Positions 34,010-42,869 of a stretch of 64,000 nucleotides of DNA are shown here, piece by piece. The stretch lies in contig NZ_CP009517.1 in the NCBI RefSeq assembly GCF_000970305.1, positions 2,914,001-2,978,000 of the forward strand, read 5' to 3'. Below the pieces are notes generated by a model. It had not been told where the DNA came from. It ran no database searches and was given only the letters and a program-made list of their open reading frames with translations. Made by a program: the position numbers and the translations under genes. How positions within the stretch are numbered: the first letter of the stretch is position 1; each line of letters begins with the position of its first letter. This stretch comes from Methanosarcina barkeri 3 (lineage in GTDB: Archaea > Halobacteriota > Methanosarcinia > Methanosarcinales > Methanosarcinaceae).

Positions 34010-34532
34010 CTTAAAAAAGACTCTTCAGGAAGCAGATAAAAAAGAACTCATCGATACTATCCAGAATCTTTACAGGCTTTCTGAGGAGAACAGACGATAT
34101 TTGCTTGCAGGAAACATAGAACCAAAAGCTGAATCTGGAGTACTGGAAGCTTACCGAGAAATAATAAAAAATGAGTTTTTTCCGGAAAAGGGGCATGGAA
34201 CGCTCAGGTATTCTGTGGCTGAAAAGGCAATTGATAATTACTGGAAAGCATCAAAGGACCTTGAAGGGAAATTAGAGCTGATGCTTTTCTATGTTGAAAA
34301 TGGGGTGGATTTTACCAACGAATATGGGGATATAAATGAGGAATTCTACGATAAAATTGTTGACATGCTCGAAAAATTCTGTATTTTCTTAAAAAAATCG
34401 GAAGGAAAAATCCTTTATCCCAGGTTCAAAAAAAGGCTCTTTGAGATAAGAAAAAAGTCAGAAGGAATAGGCTGGGGATTTGAGGACGACGTAGAGTTAC
34501 TTATTGAATATGTTGAAGATTTCTTTGAATAA
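33978..34532 (+). CDS. Helical protein, possibly DUF6155 family
   Basis: A 184-residue mostly helical protein. The first 45 residues (WFDLKKTLQEADKKELIDTI, NLYRLSEENRRYL) match the N-terminus of the chimeric gene at 35133. The overall pattern resembles DUF6155, a family of unknown function, but I could not verify this. GGGGAG lies 8 bases before the ATG, a strong site. It overlaps the hsdS fragment and precedes the toxin-antitoxin pair, so it seems to be accessory cargo in the restriction locus. Confidence 0.6.
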   Translation: MRKDSDLRWFDLKKTLQEADKKELIDTIQNLYRLSEENRRYLLAGNIEPKAESGVLEAYREIIKNEFFPEKGHGTLRYSVAEKAIDNYWKASKDLEGKLELMLFYVENGVDFTNEYGDINEEFYDKIVDMLEKFCIFLKKSEGKILYPRFKKRLFEIRKKSEGIGWGFEDDVELLIEYVEDFFE

Positions 34533-34597
34533 TCCTACGTGGAACCTTCATAGCCACTTATAAATATCATCTAGACGCAAAATATCAATGTGGGAAC

Positions 34598-34804
34598 ATG
34601 ACCGAAACAGAATTACTAAAGAAAATTTCAGATGACCTGGATTTCCTGAAAGCAAAAGTTCTCGAAATCGAAAAAAGCCTTGAGTTAATTGACAGTGAGC
34701 TGCACCCTGTAAGAGAAGAATACCTTGAGAGACTGGACGAGATCAAAAAAGAAGGGACTATTTCGGGAAGCGAATTTGAAAAGAAATTCGGGGTAAAGCT
34801 TTGA
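34598..34804 (+). CDS. RelB-like antitoxin
   Basis: A 68-residue protein, nearly all helix, with ELLKKISDDLDFLKAKVLEI and the C-terminal GTISGSEFEKKFGVKL. Size, acidic helical composition and the overlap of its stop with the toxin start identify it as the antitoxin of the pair. It would bind and neutralise the toxin and probably repress the operon. TTATAAATAT at about 34559 is a good TATA box, giving a short leader before ATG 34598. It looks intact, in contrast to the antitoxin at 21425. Confidence 0.8.
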   Translation: MTETELLKKISDDLDFLKAKVLEIEKSLELIDSELHPVREEYLERLDEIKKEGTISGSEFEKKFGVKL

Positions 34805-35073
34805 GATATTCCTATGAACTCAGCAGGCACCTTTCAAGAGATTTGGAAAAAATTCAGAAAAAAGACAAAGAGCGTTTTGAAATCCTGCTGAACAAAATGA
34901 GAGAAATCCTTGACGATCCTCATCGTTTCAAACCATTAAGGCATGATATGAAAGGTTTGAGACGAGTGCATATTGATAAGTCATTTGTTCTTGTTTTTGA
35001 GATTATTGAACCAGAAAATAAAGTTATATTCTGGGACTTTGCGCATCACGACGACGTTTACAGAACATCCTGA
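34801..35073 (+). CDS. RelE-family mRNA interferase toxin
   Basis: A 90-residue toxin with the typical archaeal RelE end VHIDKSFVLVFEI and FWDFAHHDDVYRT, after the KPLRHDMKGLRRVH strand. The start is TTG 34801, overlapping the antitoxin stop (TTGA), so translation is coupled; no in-frame ATG exists nearby. It should cleave ribosome-bound mRNA. It lies inside the decayed restriction locus, a usual place for such modules. Confidence 0.85.
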   Translation: MRYSYELSRHLSRDLEKIQKKDKERFEILLNKMREILDDPHRFKPLRHDMKGLRRVHIDKSFVLVFEIIEPENKVIFWDFAHHDDVYRTS

Positions 35074-35132
35074 AATTGAGAAAATCGCCTGATGTTTATC
35101 AATGTATTTTTTGAAAAAAAGAAGCAATTAGG

Positions 35133-35636
35133 GTGAATTCTGGTAAAAACGTGACAGAAGAAGCAACTTTAAAATGGTCTGAATTGAAGAACTCATTGCA
35201 AGAAGCAGACCAGAAAGAACTTATCAACCTACTGCACGATTTGTACAAAGATTCCGCTGACAATCACAGGTTCATCACTGCCAGGTACGCGAAAAAAGAA
35301 GATGAGAGAGCAATAATGGAAAATTTAACTGAAGAAGAACTTTCTCTCTTTGACAAGCTAAAAAAACCTGATCTAACTGAAAAAGAGAAAAGCCAGGTAA
35401 AGAAAGTTACAAAAGAACTGCTATCCAAACTAAAAGCTGAGAAACTGGTTCTGGACTGGCGGAAAAAGCAACAGGCAATGGCCGCAGTTAAAAAAGAAAT
35501 TGAAGATGAACTTGATAAAGGGCTGCCCGAATCATATAATCCCAAAGCGTATGAAGAGAAATGTGATATAGTCTTCCAGCACATTTATGATTCTTATGTT
35601 GGTGACAACCATAGCATTTATGAGGCAACAGCTTAA
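35133..35636 (+). CDS. Chimera: helical N-terminus fused to a type I restriction HsdR tail
   Basis: A 167-residue protein in two unrelated parts. Residues 12-60 (LKWSELKNSLQEADQKELIN) copy the N-terminus of the gene at 33978. From about residue 64, NLTEEELSLFDKLKKPDLTE, then KLVLDWRKKQQAMAAVKKEI and KCDIVFQHIYDSYVG, it is the C-terminal tail of a type I restriction R subunit (DUF3387-type end), without nuclease or helicase domains. It probably arose by deletion in the old locus. The GTG start has a weak AGGGTG context. It may be a relic rather than functional. Confidence 0.7.
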   Translation: MNSGKNVTEEATLKWSELKNSLQEADQKELINLLHDLYKDSADNHRFITARYAKKEDERAIMENLTEEELSLFDKLKKPDLTEKEKSQVKKVTKELLSKLKAEKLVLDWRKKQQAMAAVKKEIEDELDKGLPESYNPKAYEEKCDIVFQHIYDSYVGDNHSIYEATA

Positions 35637-35869
35637 AAATGAGTTATGAAAGAGTTATGAAAGAGTTCATAATCAACAATTCTAAAACTTATTTCTCAGT
35701 TATTCTCTTTTCTAAAATCCGATAAAAAAAATAACAACTACTACCAACCCCATCAGTTACTTTTAATAACTACTTTCACGTTTCACGCACGGGTTTTTAT
35801 ATTAGATCCTTACTGTTATGGTACGAATCTTATTTCAAATTATAATTATCAACCAATTTCCGATCACCA

Positions 35870-36937
35870 ATGTTATACGCTTTTGAACTTTCTGGAGAAC
35901 ATGAAGAACTGCCCGCTGCCGAAATATTTGCCTGCCTCAAAATCGAGGGACTTGATTTTCGGCCCCATACTATTGTTGACCAGTGCCTTGTGGTAGAGAT
36001 AACCGGCAAAGAAGAGGACGTGGAAGAAACCCTTCAAGGCCCGATAACCGACAGGCTAGCAATGACCCACCATATCCTGAAGGTTGTTGGGATTTCCGAA
36101 AATAATCCAGATGCAATCCTGAAACTTGCAGAAGCCTTTGATCCATCAGGCTACATCAAGGAAGGACAAAGTTTTGTGGTCAGGGCAAAACGAATTAAAC
36201 ACAGTGTAGATTTTCCAGGGGAGTTTCTGGAACAGAAAGTCGGAGGATGCATTTACAGGAAAGGCTTTCGAGCAAACCTGAAAAACCCGGACGTCGAATT
36301 CAGGGTGATCCTGAGTGAAAAAGCAATTTTCGGAACTCTTCTGTCCTCTATTGACAGAAGTGCATATGAAGCCAGAAACCCCCAGAACAAACCGTTTTTT
36401 CATCCTGGTGTCCTTATGCCGAGAGTTGCACGTGCCCTTGCAAATCTGTCAGGAATAAAGCCAGGAGAACTTTTTATGGACCCTTTCTGCGGCACTGCAG
36501 GAATTCTTGTTGAAGCCGGGCTTATGGGAGCAAGGGTTATAGGAATCGATGCTCAGGAAAAACTTGTTAAGGGTGCCCTCATGAACCTTGAAGCCTTCAA
36601 ACTGGATTATGTCCTGATGGAAGGAGACGCTTGCAGGGTTCCTTTAAAGGAAGAAACAATAAATGCAGTAGTTACTGACCCACCCTACGGAAGATCGGCA
36701 GCAATTCTCGGAGGGTCACTGGAAGAACTTTATTCCTGTGCTCTTAGTGAGATCGAGCGTGTCCTTAAGCCAGGAGGCATCGCAGTTGTAGTTTCGGATA
36801 AAGCTGCAGCGGAATATGGAGAAAAAGCAGGGCTTAAGGTTCTTAATATCTATTCCCAGAGAGTGCATAGAAGCCTTACCCGGACAATAACTGTTTTTCA
36901 AAAAGAACTGAAGAACGAAAACGGAAAGCAGGAATGA
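35870..36937 (+). CDS. trmG10: tRNA (guanine(10)-N2)-dimethyltransferase (TrmG10)
   Basis: A 355-residue protein with an N-terminal THUMP domain (about residues 45-155) and a C-terminal Rossmann methyltransferase. SAM motif I is MDPFCGTAGILVEAG (residues 203-217), and the catalytic motif is TDPPYG (269-274), as in N2-guanine methyltransferases. It adds two methyl groups to G10 in tRNA. Length is normal. ATG 35870 has no ribosome site, and AATTATAATTATC upstream suggests a short leader. Single gene. A 100-base heptamer array follows. Confidence 0.9.
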   Translation: MLYAFELSGEHEELPAAEIFACLKIEGLDFRPHTIVDQCLVVEITGKEEDVEETLQGPITDRLAMTHHILKVVGISENNPDAILKLAEAFDPSGYIKEGQSFVVRAKRIKHSVDFPGEFLEQKVGGCIYRKGFRANLKNPDVEFRVILSEKAIFGTLLSSIDRSAYEARNPQNKPFFHPGVLMPRVARALANLSGIKPGELFMDPFCGTAGILVEAGLMGARVIGIDAQEKLVKGALMNLEAFKLDYVLMEGDACRVPLKEETINAVVTDPPYGRSAAILGGSLEELYSCALSEIERVLKPGGIAVVVSDKAAAEYGEKAGLKVLNIYSQRVHRSLTRTITVFQKELKNENGKQE

Positions 36938-36960
36938 AGAATCAAACCTGCATTCAGCAG

Positions 36961-37060
36961 GTAACCTGTAACCTGTAACCTGTAACCTGTAACCTGTAAC
37001 CTGTAACCTGTAACCTGTAACCTGTAACCTGTAACCTGTAACCTGTAACCTGTAACCTGT
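36961..37060. repeat. 7-bp tandem array, about 14 copies
   Basis: GTAACCT repeated without a break for 100 bases (14.3 units), with no base change. It lies between the TrmG10 gene and the next gene; the rest of 36938-37295 has no gene. Perfect uniformity suggests recent expansion. Confidence 0.95.
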
Positions 37061-37295
37061 TTTTCGCAATAGTTTTATTGATCGCGCTTTTGCTGGAACA
37101 CATTATCAATGACGCGAAATAATATTGCAAGCTGCATCTTCACTTATTAACAGGGGAAGTTGTACAAACTGGAAAGAATTGTAAAAATTGAATAAAGTCG
37201 CAAAAACCTGGAAAAATTACAAAACTGGTAATCTTTTCTACCTGCAAGTTGTATAAAGATTACGAGGAAGTAATTGATCTGCAAAGAGTGATCCT

Positions 37296-38555
37296 ATGGC
37301 ATTGCCCCCGTTAAAAGACCGAAGCCGTGGATATGAATTTGCGGCAAGCGAATACAATCTTATTTTTAAGGTGGAAAATACGGGTTATGTCCGGTACAAA
37401 GATAAACGGAAAGGAACCTTCTATCTTGATCCCTCACCTTATTATAATGACCCTAAAAGCCAGATTTACGCGGTAAAAAGCGGGGAATTTCCACCAAAGG
37501 ACAAATTAATAGAAGTTACTGTGACGGAAACCGAAACATTTTATGAGCTTAAAGGGCAGGAAATTGGTCCGGTTTTAATTAAATACGTAATTGGCTGGAA
37601 ATACATAAATCCGAATAAAATTCGGGGTAAGGACTTAGCAAGTACTGAAGAGTTTTTGGAGTTTTTATCAACTCCTGTGAAAAACCCCAACTTTTACAAT
37701 ATTGAGGATTTTCGGTACTGTTTGGGTATGTGTGCAATCTCAGCCCCTCAAATAACAGACCTTGAGAAAGGCGGAATAAACACCGTAGCCCTGGATACAC
37801 ACCGAGATAGGCAGAAATGGGCTGCGTTTAAGCGAATATTAAGAATTGTCCCTCTAGAATTTCGGCAGCCGTCTTCCAAGAATTTTTATAAGTTTCTTGA
37901 AAGCAGTGAGGAAACTTATCCTCTTAACAGCCGTGAAGTAAATTTATCTTATTTTGATGTAACCGATGTGCCTATTCACCTTCCGATTCCTTTGAACATG
38001 GCATTTAAAACACATGGAGAATATAAAAAGAATTTTGAAGAATACCTGCCTGTAGCAAGGGCATACATGATTAATTCTCTACTTTTCCAGCCATATGTTC
38101 CTGAAAAAGTCGAAAAAAGAATGGAAGATGCAATGTACTTTATTCTGGATGAAATATCTTCAAGTGAAGATATTCCATATTATCAGGACATCGGATCGGT
38201 TATTCCGAAATTAGCCACTTCTTTTGCCAGACTTAATTTTAAGTCCTGGGTAACACTTAATGATTTGAAAACAAGTACAGGACTCTGGTCAGATGTAATG
38301 GAAGGGTCAAGACATAACGTAAGTGAACTTAATAAAATATCAACAGACTATCTGTATAGATTGCCTTCTGAAGCAGAAGTCCTGCTTAAAGAAATAACAG
38401 AATTGGACGATGCAGGAATGCCTCTTTTATTAAATACTGTCAAGAGTAATACAAAACTGTTTGATTTTACTTTTGATAATGCTTTAAGGAAACTAAAGGT
38501 AAATGGATTTATATATTTCCCAAATGGCGAAAAAATAGGGCTTATTCACTACTAA
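37296..38555 (+). CDS. Unrecognised 419-residue protein
   Basis: An intact cytosolic protein with no signal peptide or membrane segment. The N-terminal 100 residues look beta-rich (EYNLIFKVENTGYVRYKDKR), followed by ELKGQEIGPVLIKYVIGWKY, a Cys pair (RYCLGMCAIS), a helical centre (VARAYMINSLLFQPYVPEKV), and a C-terminal part resembling a winged helix (LLNTVKSNTKLFDFTFDNAL, RKLKVNGFIYFPNGEKIG). A DNA-related role is possible from the last domain, but this is a guess. The start follows GGTCGATC-poor DNA with no clear ribosome site. Coding character is normal throughout. Confidence 0.65.
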   Translation: MALPPLKDRSRGYEFAASEYNLIFKVENTGYVRYKDKRKGTFYLDPSPYYNDPKSQIYAVKSGEFPPKDKLIEVTVTETETFYELKGQEIGPVLIKYVIGWKYINPNKIRGKDLASTEEFLEFLSTPVKNPNFYNIEDFRYCLGMCAISAPQITDLEKGGINTVALDTHRDRQKWAAFKRILRIVPLEFRQPSSKNFYKFLESSEETYPLNSREVNLSYFDVTDVPIHLPIPLNMAFKTHGEYKKNFEEYLPVARAYMINSLLFQPYVPEKVEKRMEDAMYFILDEISSSEDIPYYQDIGSVIPKLATSFARLNFKSWVTLNDLKTSTGLWSDVMEGSRHNVSELNKISTDYLYRLPSEAEVLLKEITELDDAGMPLLLNTVKSNTKLFDFTFDNALRKLKVNGFIYFPNGEKIGLIHY

Positions 38556-38559
38556 TTTT

Positions 38560-38615
38560 CTATTACTATTTTCCGTTATTATTTTCCGTTACTATTTTCT
38601 GTTACTATTTTCTTT
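38560..38615. repeat. Imperfect 15-bp T-rich repeat
   Basis: Four units of (A/T)TTACTATTTTCCG-type sequence right after the stop of the 419-residue protein gene; being T-rich it may also serve as terminator. Confidence 0.6.
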
Positions 38616-38829
38616 TTACTCTATCGATATTTATCGGTTTGACAATTATTCAGCTTATGTAAAGTCAATTTACCGTCAACGATTTCAACTTAATTTAGAT
38701 TCGAACACCAACAAGTGGAAAAAAAGGAATAAATAGTTAGTAATTGAAGAAATTAATTTAGGAAGTACGATCGAAAAAGTAAAATCAAAGTGAAATTCGA
38801 AACATTAAAAATCCATATAAAGGCATTTT

Positions 38830-39639
38830 TTACTCATGAGAGGTCAGTTCTTCCAGCACTTCTGCCATAACCCTATGCCTGAGGATACGTTTCTGGTTCT
38901 GCTCACTTGCTCTCCTGATAGAGTAACTATCTTCAATCCATTCTATTTTCTCGTCATAATTAACTTTCAGCAAGGTCAATCCATATGCAGGAGCTGGTTC
39001 GATTCCTTCTTCATAAATATCCGGGTTCAGCATCTGGAGCAGCCAATCATTATCACGTACTCCTTTTCCTATCATGGAAAGAGCAGTTACAATTTTCCGG
39101 ACCATATTCCAGAGAAAACTATTTCCAACAACATCGATTTTTATAAGCTCTCCATCTACACGAGCATCGATCCTTTCTATGGTTCGGATCGTACTTTTTT
39201 CTCCATTGGTTCGTGAAAAATTTTCAAAATCATGCGTCCCAAGCAGCAACTTTGAAGCTTCCCGGATTTTGGAGATATTATGCTCTCTTCCACTCATTAC
39301 ATAACGGTAGTGTCTGGAAACCGCATCTCTCCTGGCATCAAAGCTTCGTGACACTTCTGCGTGAGCCCAGACCCATATTCCTGAAGGGAGTTCGGAGTTT
39401 ATTACTCTTGGAATTGTCAGGTTCGGCTTATCCGTATCAAAAGCGATAACCTGCCCAAGGGCATGAACTCCGGCATCAGTTCTGCCGGCACAGGTATAAT
39501 TTGCAGACTTAGGGCTTTCTATAATCCCGAGATTCCGGAGAGCCTTGAAGAGTTCTCCCTCCACGGTCTCGATATTAGGCTGGATCTGGGAGCCGTGAAA
39601 CTCGGTGCCTATGTATGCAAGTTTTAAAGCGACTCTCAT
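38830..39639 (-). CDS. truA: tRNA pseudouridine synthase A
   Basis: A 269-residue TruA. The catalytic Asp is in CAGRTDAGVHALGQV (Asp55). The N-terminal start VALKLAYIGTEFHGSQIQ and the C-terminal FLWNMVRKIVTAL are family hallmarks. It makes pseudouridine at tRNA positions 38-40. Length is normal. It starts 8 bases after the stop of the membrane-anchored regulator gene and is cotranscribed with it. Confidence 0.95.
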   Translation of the reverse strand: MRVALKLAYIGTEFHGSQIQPNIETVEGELFKALRNLGIIESPKSANYTCAGRTDAGVHALGQVIAFDTDKPNLTIPRVINSELPSGIWVWAHAEVSRSFDARRDAVSRHYRYVMSGREHNISKIREASKLLLGTHDFENFSRTNGEKSTIRTIERIDARVDGELIKIDVVGNSFLWNMVRKIVTALSMIGKGVRDNDWLLQMLNPDIYEEGIEPAPAYGLTLLKVNYDEKIEWIEDSYSIRRASEQNQKRILRHRVMAEVLEELTSHE

Positions 39640-39647
39640 AAGAATCT

Positions 39648-40565
39648 CTACTTGGCTTTTTTCTTATAATAGACTTCTCTTACAATCAGCACGACTACTA
39701 TAAAAACACACCCTAACAGGAACCAGAACCCAGGGTGAAGAGAAAGCGTATCATAAAGACCGTGAACCCCGCTTGCATGAGTTAACCCTTCAGGCGGGAT
39801 AGAAGAGCAACCATGTACAGAGTTTAAACCATCAGGTGAGGACACTGGTACTTCAGCAACTACGTGAGTCGAACCAGCTTCCAATCCAGAAGACACATTT
39901 CCTGTTCCGGCTCCCAGGGCCTCAGTGCTTGCATTAGAACCTACTTCGGGCACTTGCTGGTCGAGAGCTATTTTCGGACTTGCATTATTGCTCTCGTTTA
40001 TTCCCATGATCATTTGATCTGGAGAAGAATTATCAAATGACTCCATTGTCTTCATTCTTAAAGGAGCAGTTGCATCAATTACCCTTTTTGCCTTCATATA
40101 AGCTGAAAAATACTCTATGCCCGCGGCTGCAAAAAAGGCAGCTACTATTACTCCGAGGTACTTTTGCAGCAGGCTTACGAGAGAGAGTTTGTCTATAGAG
40201 CTTTTCGAAGGAACAAGGACAATAAGTTTTTCAACTGACTCATAGATCTTTACCTGCCTTCCTTTCTGGCTCCATTTTATTTGTTTGACCTTTATAAGAT
40301 CGGATTCGATAAGGGAGTCAAGATTATACTTGACAGTAGTAAGGGGAAGCTCCAGCTCCTCTGCAATGCTGGTTGCAGACATGCTTTTTTTCCCAAGCAA
40401 CTCAAGAATCTTCATTGATGTTTCATTAGAAAGAATCTGAGTGATCTTTCTTGATTCCCCATTTACAGGGAGAACAAGCACTCTACTTCCCTGCTCCATT
40501 TGTTCAGGAACCTGAAGTGGTTCGCCTGCTTCCGATAAGCCCTCTTGATCTTCAAATCCGTCCAT
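39648..40565 (-). CDS. Membrane-anchored winged-helix regulator
   Basis: A 305-residue protein. After an acidic start, residues 40-120 form an ArsR-like winged helix (ITQILSNETSMKILELLGKK, then SMSATSIAEELELPLTTVKY). A first transmembrane segment (LGVIVAAFFAAAGIEYF) follows, then a Ser/Gly/Asn-rich loop of about 110 residues, and a second segment at the C-terminus (FWFLLGCVFIVVVLIV) with a basic end. DNA-binding proteins fixed in the membrane like this may sense outside signals. ATG 40565 is chosen for the AAGGAAG site; upstream in-frame starts are weaker. The target is unknown; purP is divergent, 188 bases away. Confidence 0.8.
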   Translation of the reverse strand: MDGFEDQEGLSEAGEPLQVPEQMEQGSRVLVLPVNGESRKITQILSNETSMKILELLGKKSMSATSIAEELELPLTTVKYNLDSLIESDLIKVKQIKWSQKGRQVKIYESVEKLIVLVPSKSSIDKLSLVSLLQKYLGVIVAAFFAAAGIEYFSAYMKAKRVIDATAPLRMKTMESFDNSSPDQMIMGINESNNASPKIALDQQVPEVGSNASTEALGAGTGNVSSGLEAGSTHVVAEVPVSSPDGLNSVHGCSSIPPEGLTHASGVHGLYDTLSLHPGFWFLLGCVFIVVVLIVREVYYKKKAK

Positions 40566-40753
40566 GATTGCTTCCTTGATTAAAAACCTGTCTATTTTTA
40601 ACTCAGAGTATACCTTAGTTTGCACGAATCAATATAAAGTTTTATTTTTATGGCAAAATATTCATTCACTACTAAGTCCGGATATAGAATTCAGACCTTA
40701 ACCTTAAATAGAACATTGCATATACTAATCTAAATTTTCCGCTGGTACCAATC

Positions 40754-41824
40754 ATGATCACAAAACAGCAGGTTCTTGAATTTCTGAAAAATTACGATTT
40801 AGAAAACATTACAATTGCAACAATTTGCTCCCACTCGAGCCTTCAGATTTTTGACGGAGCTCGGAAAGAAGGCTTCAGAACCCTGGGAATCTGCGTCGGC
40901 AAGCCTCCGAAATTTTATGAGGCTTTTCCCAAAGCAAAACCCGATGAGTATCTTATCGTCGATAGCTATGCCGATATAATGAATAAGGCTGAGGAGCTTA
41001 GAAAGAAAAACACCATCATTATTCCACATGGTTCAGTAGTTGCTTACCTTGGTACGGAAAATTTTGCAGAGATGGCCGTACCCACTTTCGGAAACCGAGC
41101 TGTGCTAGAATGGGAGTCGGATAGGGATAAGGAGCGTGAGTGGCTTCTTGGGGCAGGCATTCATATGCCTGGGAAAATCGATGATCCTCACGACATCAAT
41201 GGGCCTGTAATGGTCAAGTATGACGGGGCAAAAGGAGGAAAAGGTTTCTTCGTTGCAAAAACCTACGAAGAGTTCAACGAACTTATAGATCGGACCCAGA
41301 AATACACGATTCAGGAATTTATTACCGGAACCCGTTACTACCTGCACTATTTCTACTCCCCGATCCGAAACGAAGGATATACTTTAAGCCAGGGCAGCCT
41401 TGAACTTCTGAGCATGGACCGCAGGGTAGAATCCAATGCGGACGAGATTTTCAGGCTCGGCTCACCCAGAGAACTCATAGAAGCAGGAATCCGTCCGACA
41501 TATGTAGTCACAGGAAACGTTCCCCTTGTAGCAAGAGAATCCCTCTTACCTCTCATCTTCTCTCTTGGAGAAAGGGTAGTTGAAGAATCTCTTGGCCTCT
41601 TTGGCGGGATGATAGGAGCTTTCTGTCTTGAAACCGTCTTTACGGATACGCTTGAGATTAAAGTCTTTGAGATCTCGGCCAGAATTGTTGCAGGGACAAA
41701 TCTTTATGTTTCAGGTTCTCCTTATGCCGACCTGATAGAAGAAGACCTCTCAACCGGAAGAAGGATAGCCAGGGAAATAAAAATAGCAGCTCAGACAGGC
41801 CAGCTGGATAAGATAATATCCTGA
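40754..41824 (+). CDS. purP: FAICAR synthetase (5-formaminoimidazole-4-carboxamide ribotide synthetase)
   Basis: A 356-residue PurP, the archaeal enzyme that formylates AICAR with formate and ATP, step 9 of purine synthesis. It has an ATP-grasp fold: PVMVKYDGAKGGKGFFVAKT is the nucleotide clamp, and TIQEFITGTRYYLHYFYSP, AFCLETVFTD and VFEISARIVAGTNLYV line the active site. Length is normal. Archaea with PurP often lack the PurH transformylase half. It is transcribed away from the regulator gene and stands alone. Confidence 0.94.
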   Translation: MITKQQVLEFLKNYDLENITIATICSHSSLQIFDGARKEGFRTLGICVGKPPKFYEAFPKAKPDEYLIVDSYADIMNKAEELRKKNTIIIPHGSVVAYLGTENFAEMAVPTFGNRAVLEWESDRDKEREWLLGAGIHMPGKIDDPHDINGPVMVKYDGAKGGKGFFVAKTYEEFNELIDRTQKYTIQEFITGTRYYLHYFYSPIRNEGYTLSQGSLELLSMDRRVESNADEIFRLGSPRELIEAGIRPTYVVTGNVPLVARESLLPLIFSLGERVVEESLGLFGGMIGAFCLETVFTDTLEIKVFEISARIVAGTNLYVSGSPYADLIEEDLSTGRRIAREIKIAAQTGQLDKIIS

Positions 41825-41929
41825 TATCGTGAGCAAGTAATAGTACCTTCAAGAAAGTGAACTCTTAAAGATGTAATTTGATAATTTTAAGTGTTCAAGC
41901 TCTAAAAACTAAATGGTACTATTTAACTT

Positions 41930-42062
41930 TTTAATTTTTAACTTTTAACTTTTTTCTTGATTTTTAACTTTTAACTTTTTTCCTTAAATCTTTAATTTTT
42001 TCCTTAAATCCTTAATTTTTTTCTCTTAATTATTAATCTTTTTTTTAAGTGTTAATTTTGAT
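41930..42062. repeat. T-rich low-complexity stretch
   Basis: Imperfect repeats of TTTTTAACTTTTAAC and TTTTTCCTTAAATC fill most of the DNA between the convergent purP and quinone reductase genes. Confidence 0.6.
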
Positions 42063-42079
42063 GTTTCAAACAAGTTTTT

Positions 42080-42679
42080 TCAGAACTTATGAGGGAAATA
42101 CATATCTACTGTTTCCTTCACTTCTTTTAACCAACCTAACCGTTCTTCAAGCTTACTGGTAACTATAACCCCAAACATTTTTCTATGAAAGTTTTTTACT
42201 CCACAGAAATCGAAAACGCAGTTTTTCCATAATATTTCAAGCGGATCCCCAAACATTTGCAGTTCCCGTTCTCTCAGTGTGTTTGATGTGTTGAATACTA
42301 AAGCCGTTTCTGCTTTTAACAGTCCTGTTGGTATTCCTTCGCCACTATCTCCTTCTTTAAACTCATATGCTACTCCAGCACGTATTACCCTATCTATCCA
42401 TCCTTTTAAAATCGCAGGCGGCTGTCCCCACCAATTAGGATGAACTATAACAATCCCTTCAGCCTTGCTAATTTCGTTGCAGTGTTCTGTTATTATTCCT
42501 TCTAAAGAAGCGCCTTTAGGGATTTCCTGACCTGAGAGAATCGGATCAAATTTTTCCTCATAAAGATCGTGAAATAAAACTTCATGCCCGTTACTTGCAA
42601 GGGTTTCTATAACGGTATTTGCAATCGCATGATTAAAACTACCTTTACTTGGATGTCCAAGAATTACCAGTATATTCAT
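42080..42679 (-). CDS. NAD(P)H dehydrogenase (quinone), flavodoxin-like fold
   Basis: A 199-residue protein of the KefG/MdaB type: ILVILGHPSKGSFNHAIANT at the start and VHPNWWGQPPAILKGWIDR with VIRAGVAYEF around the flavin. The WWGQPPAILKGWIDR motif is closer to the family consensus than in the paralogue at 13684. It likely uses FAD or FMN to reduce quinone-like compounds with NAD(P)H. The ATG at 42679 is preceded by GGAAGG. Single gene, physiological acceptor unknown. Confidence 0.87.
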   Translation of the reverse strand: MNILVILGHPSKGSFNHAIANTVIETLASNGHEVLFHDLYEEKFDPILSGQEIPKGASLEGIITEHCNEISKAEGIVIVHPNWWGQPPAILKGWIDRVIRAGVAYEFKEGDSGEGIPTGLLKAETALVFNTSNTLRERELQMFGDPLEILWKNCVFDFCGVKNFHRKMFGVIVTSKLEERLGWLKEVKETVDMYFPHKF

Positions 42680-42869
42680 CGAATTTTGCCTTCCTATCCT
42701 GTGAATATATGCTTTACTGATGATGTCACATATCTACGTGAGCTTTAGACTTTTCCAGATATCGTCCTCATATGGAAGAAAAAGATTGTGAAAAGATCAA
42801 AGTGGGGATTTTTATTTTAAGTTTGGGGAAATAAATTATTTTAAATAGTTTTCAGTCCGATACTATTTG

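Noticed and set aside
36961-37060. Heptamer array as a CRISPR array
   Set aside because: Units are directly adjacent with no spacers.
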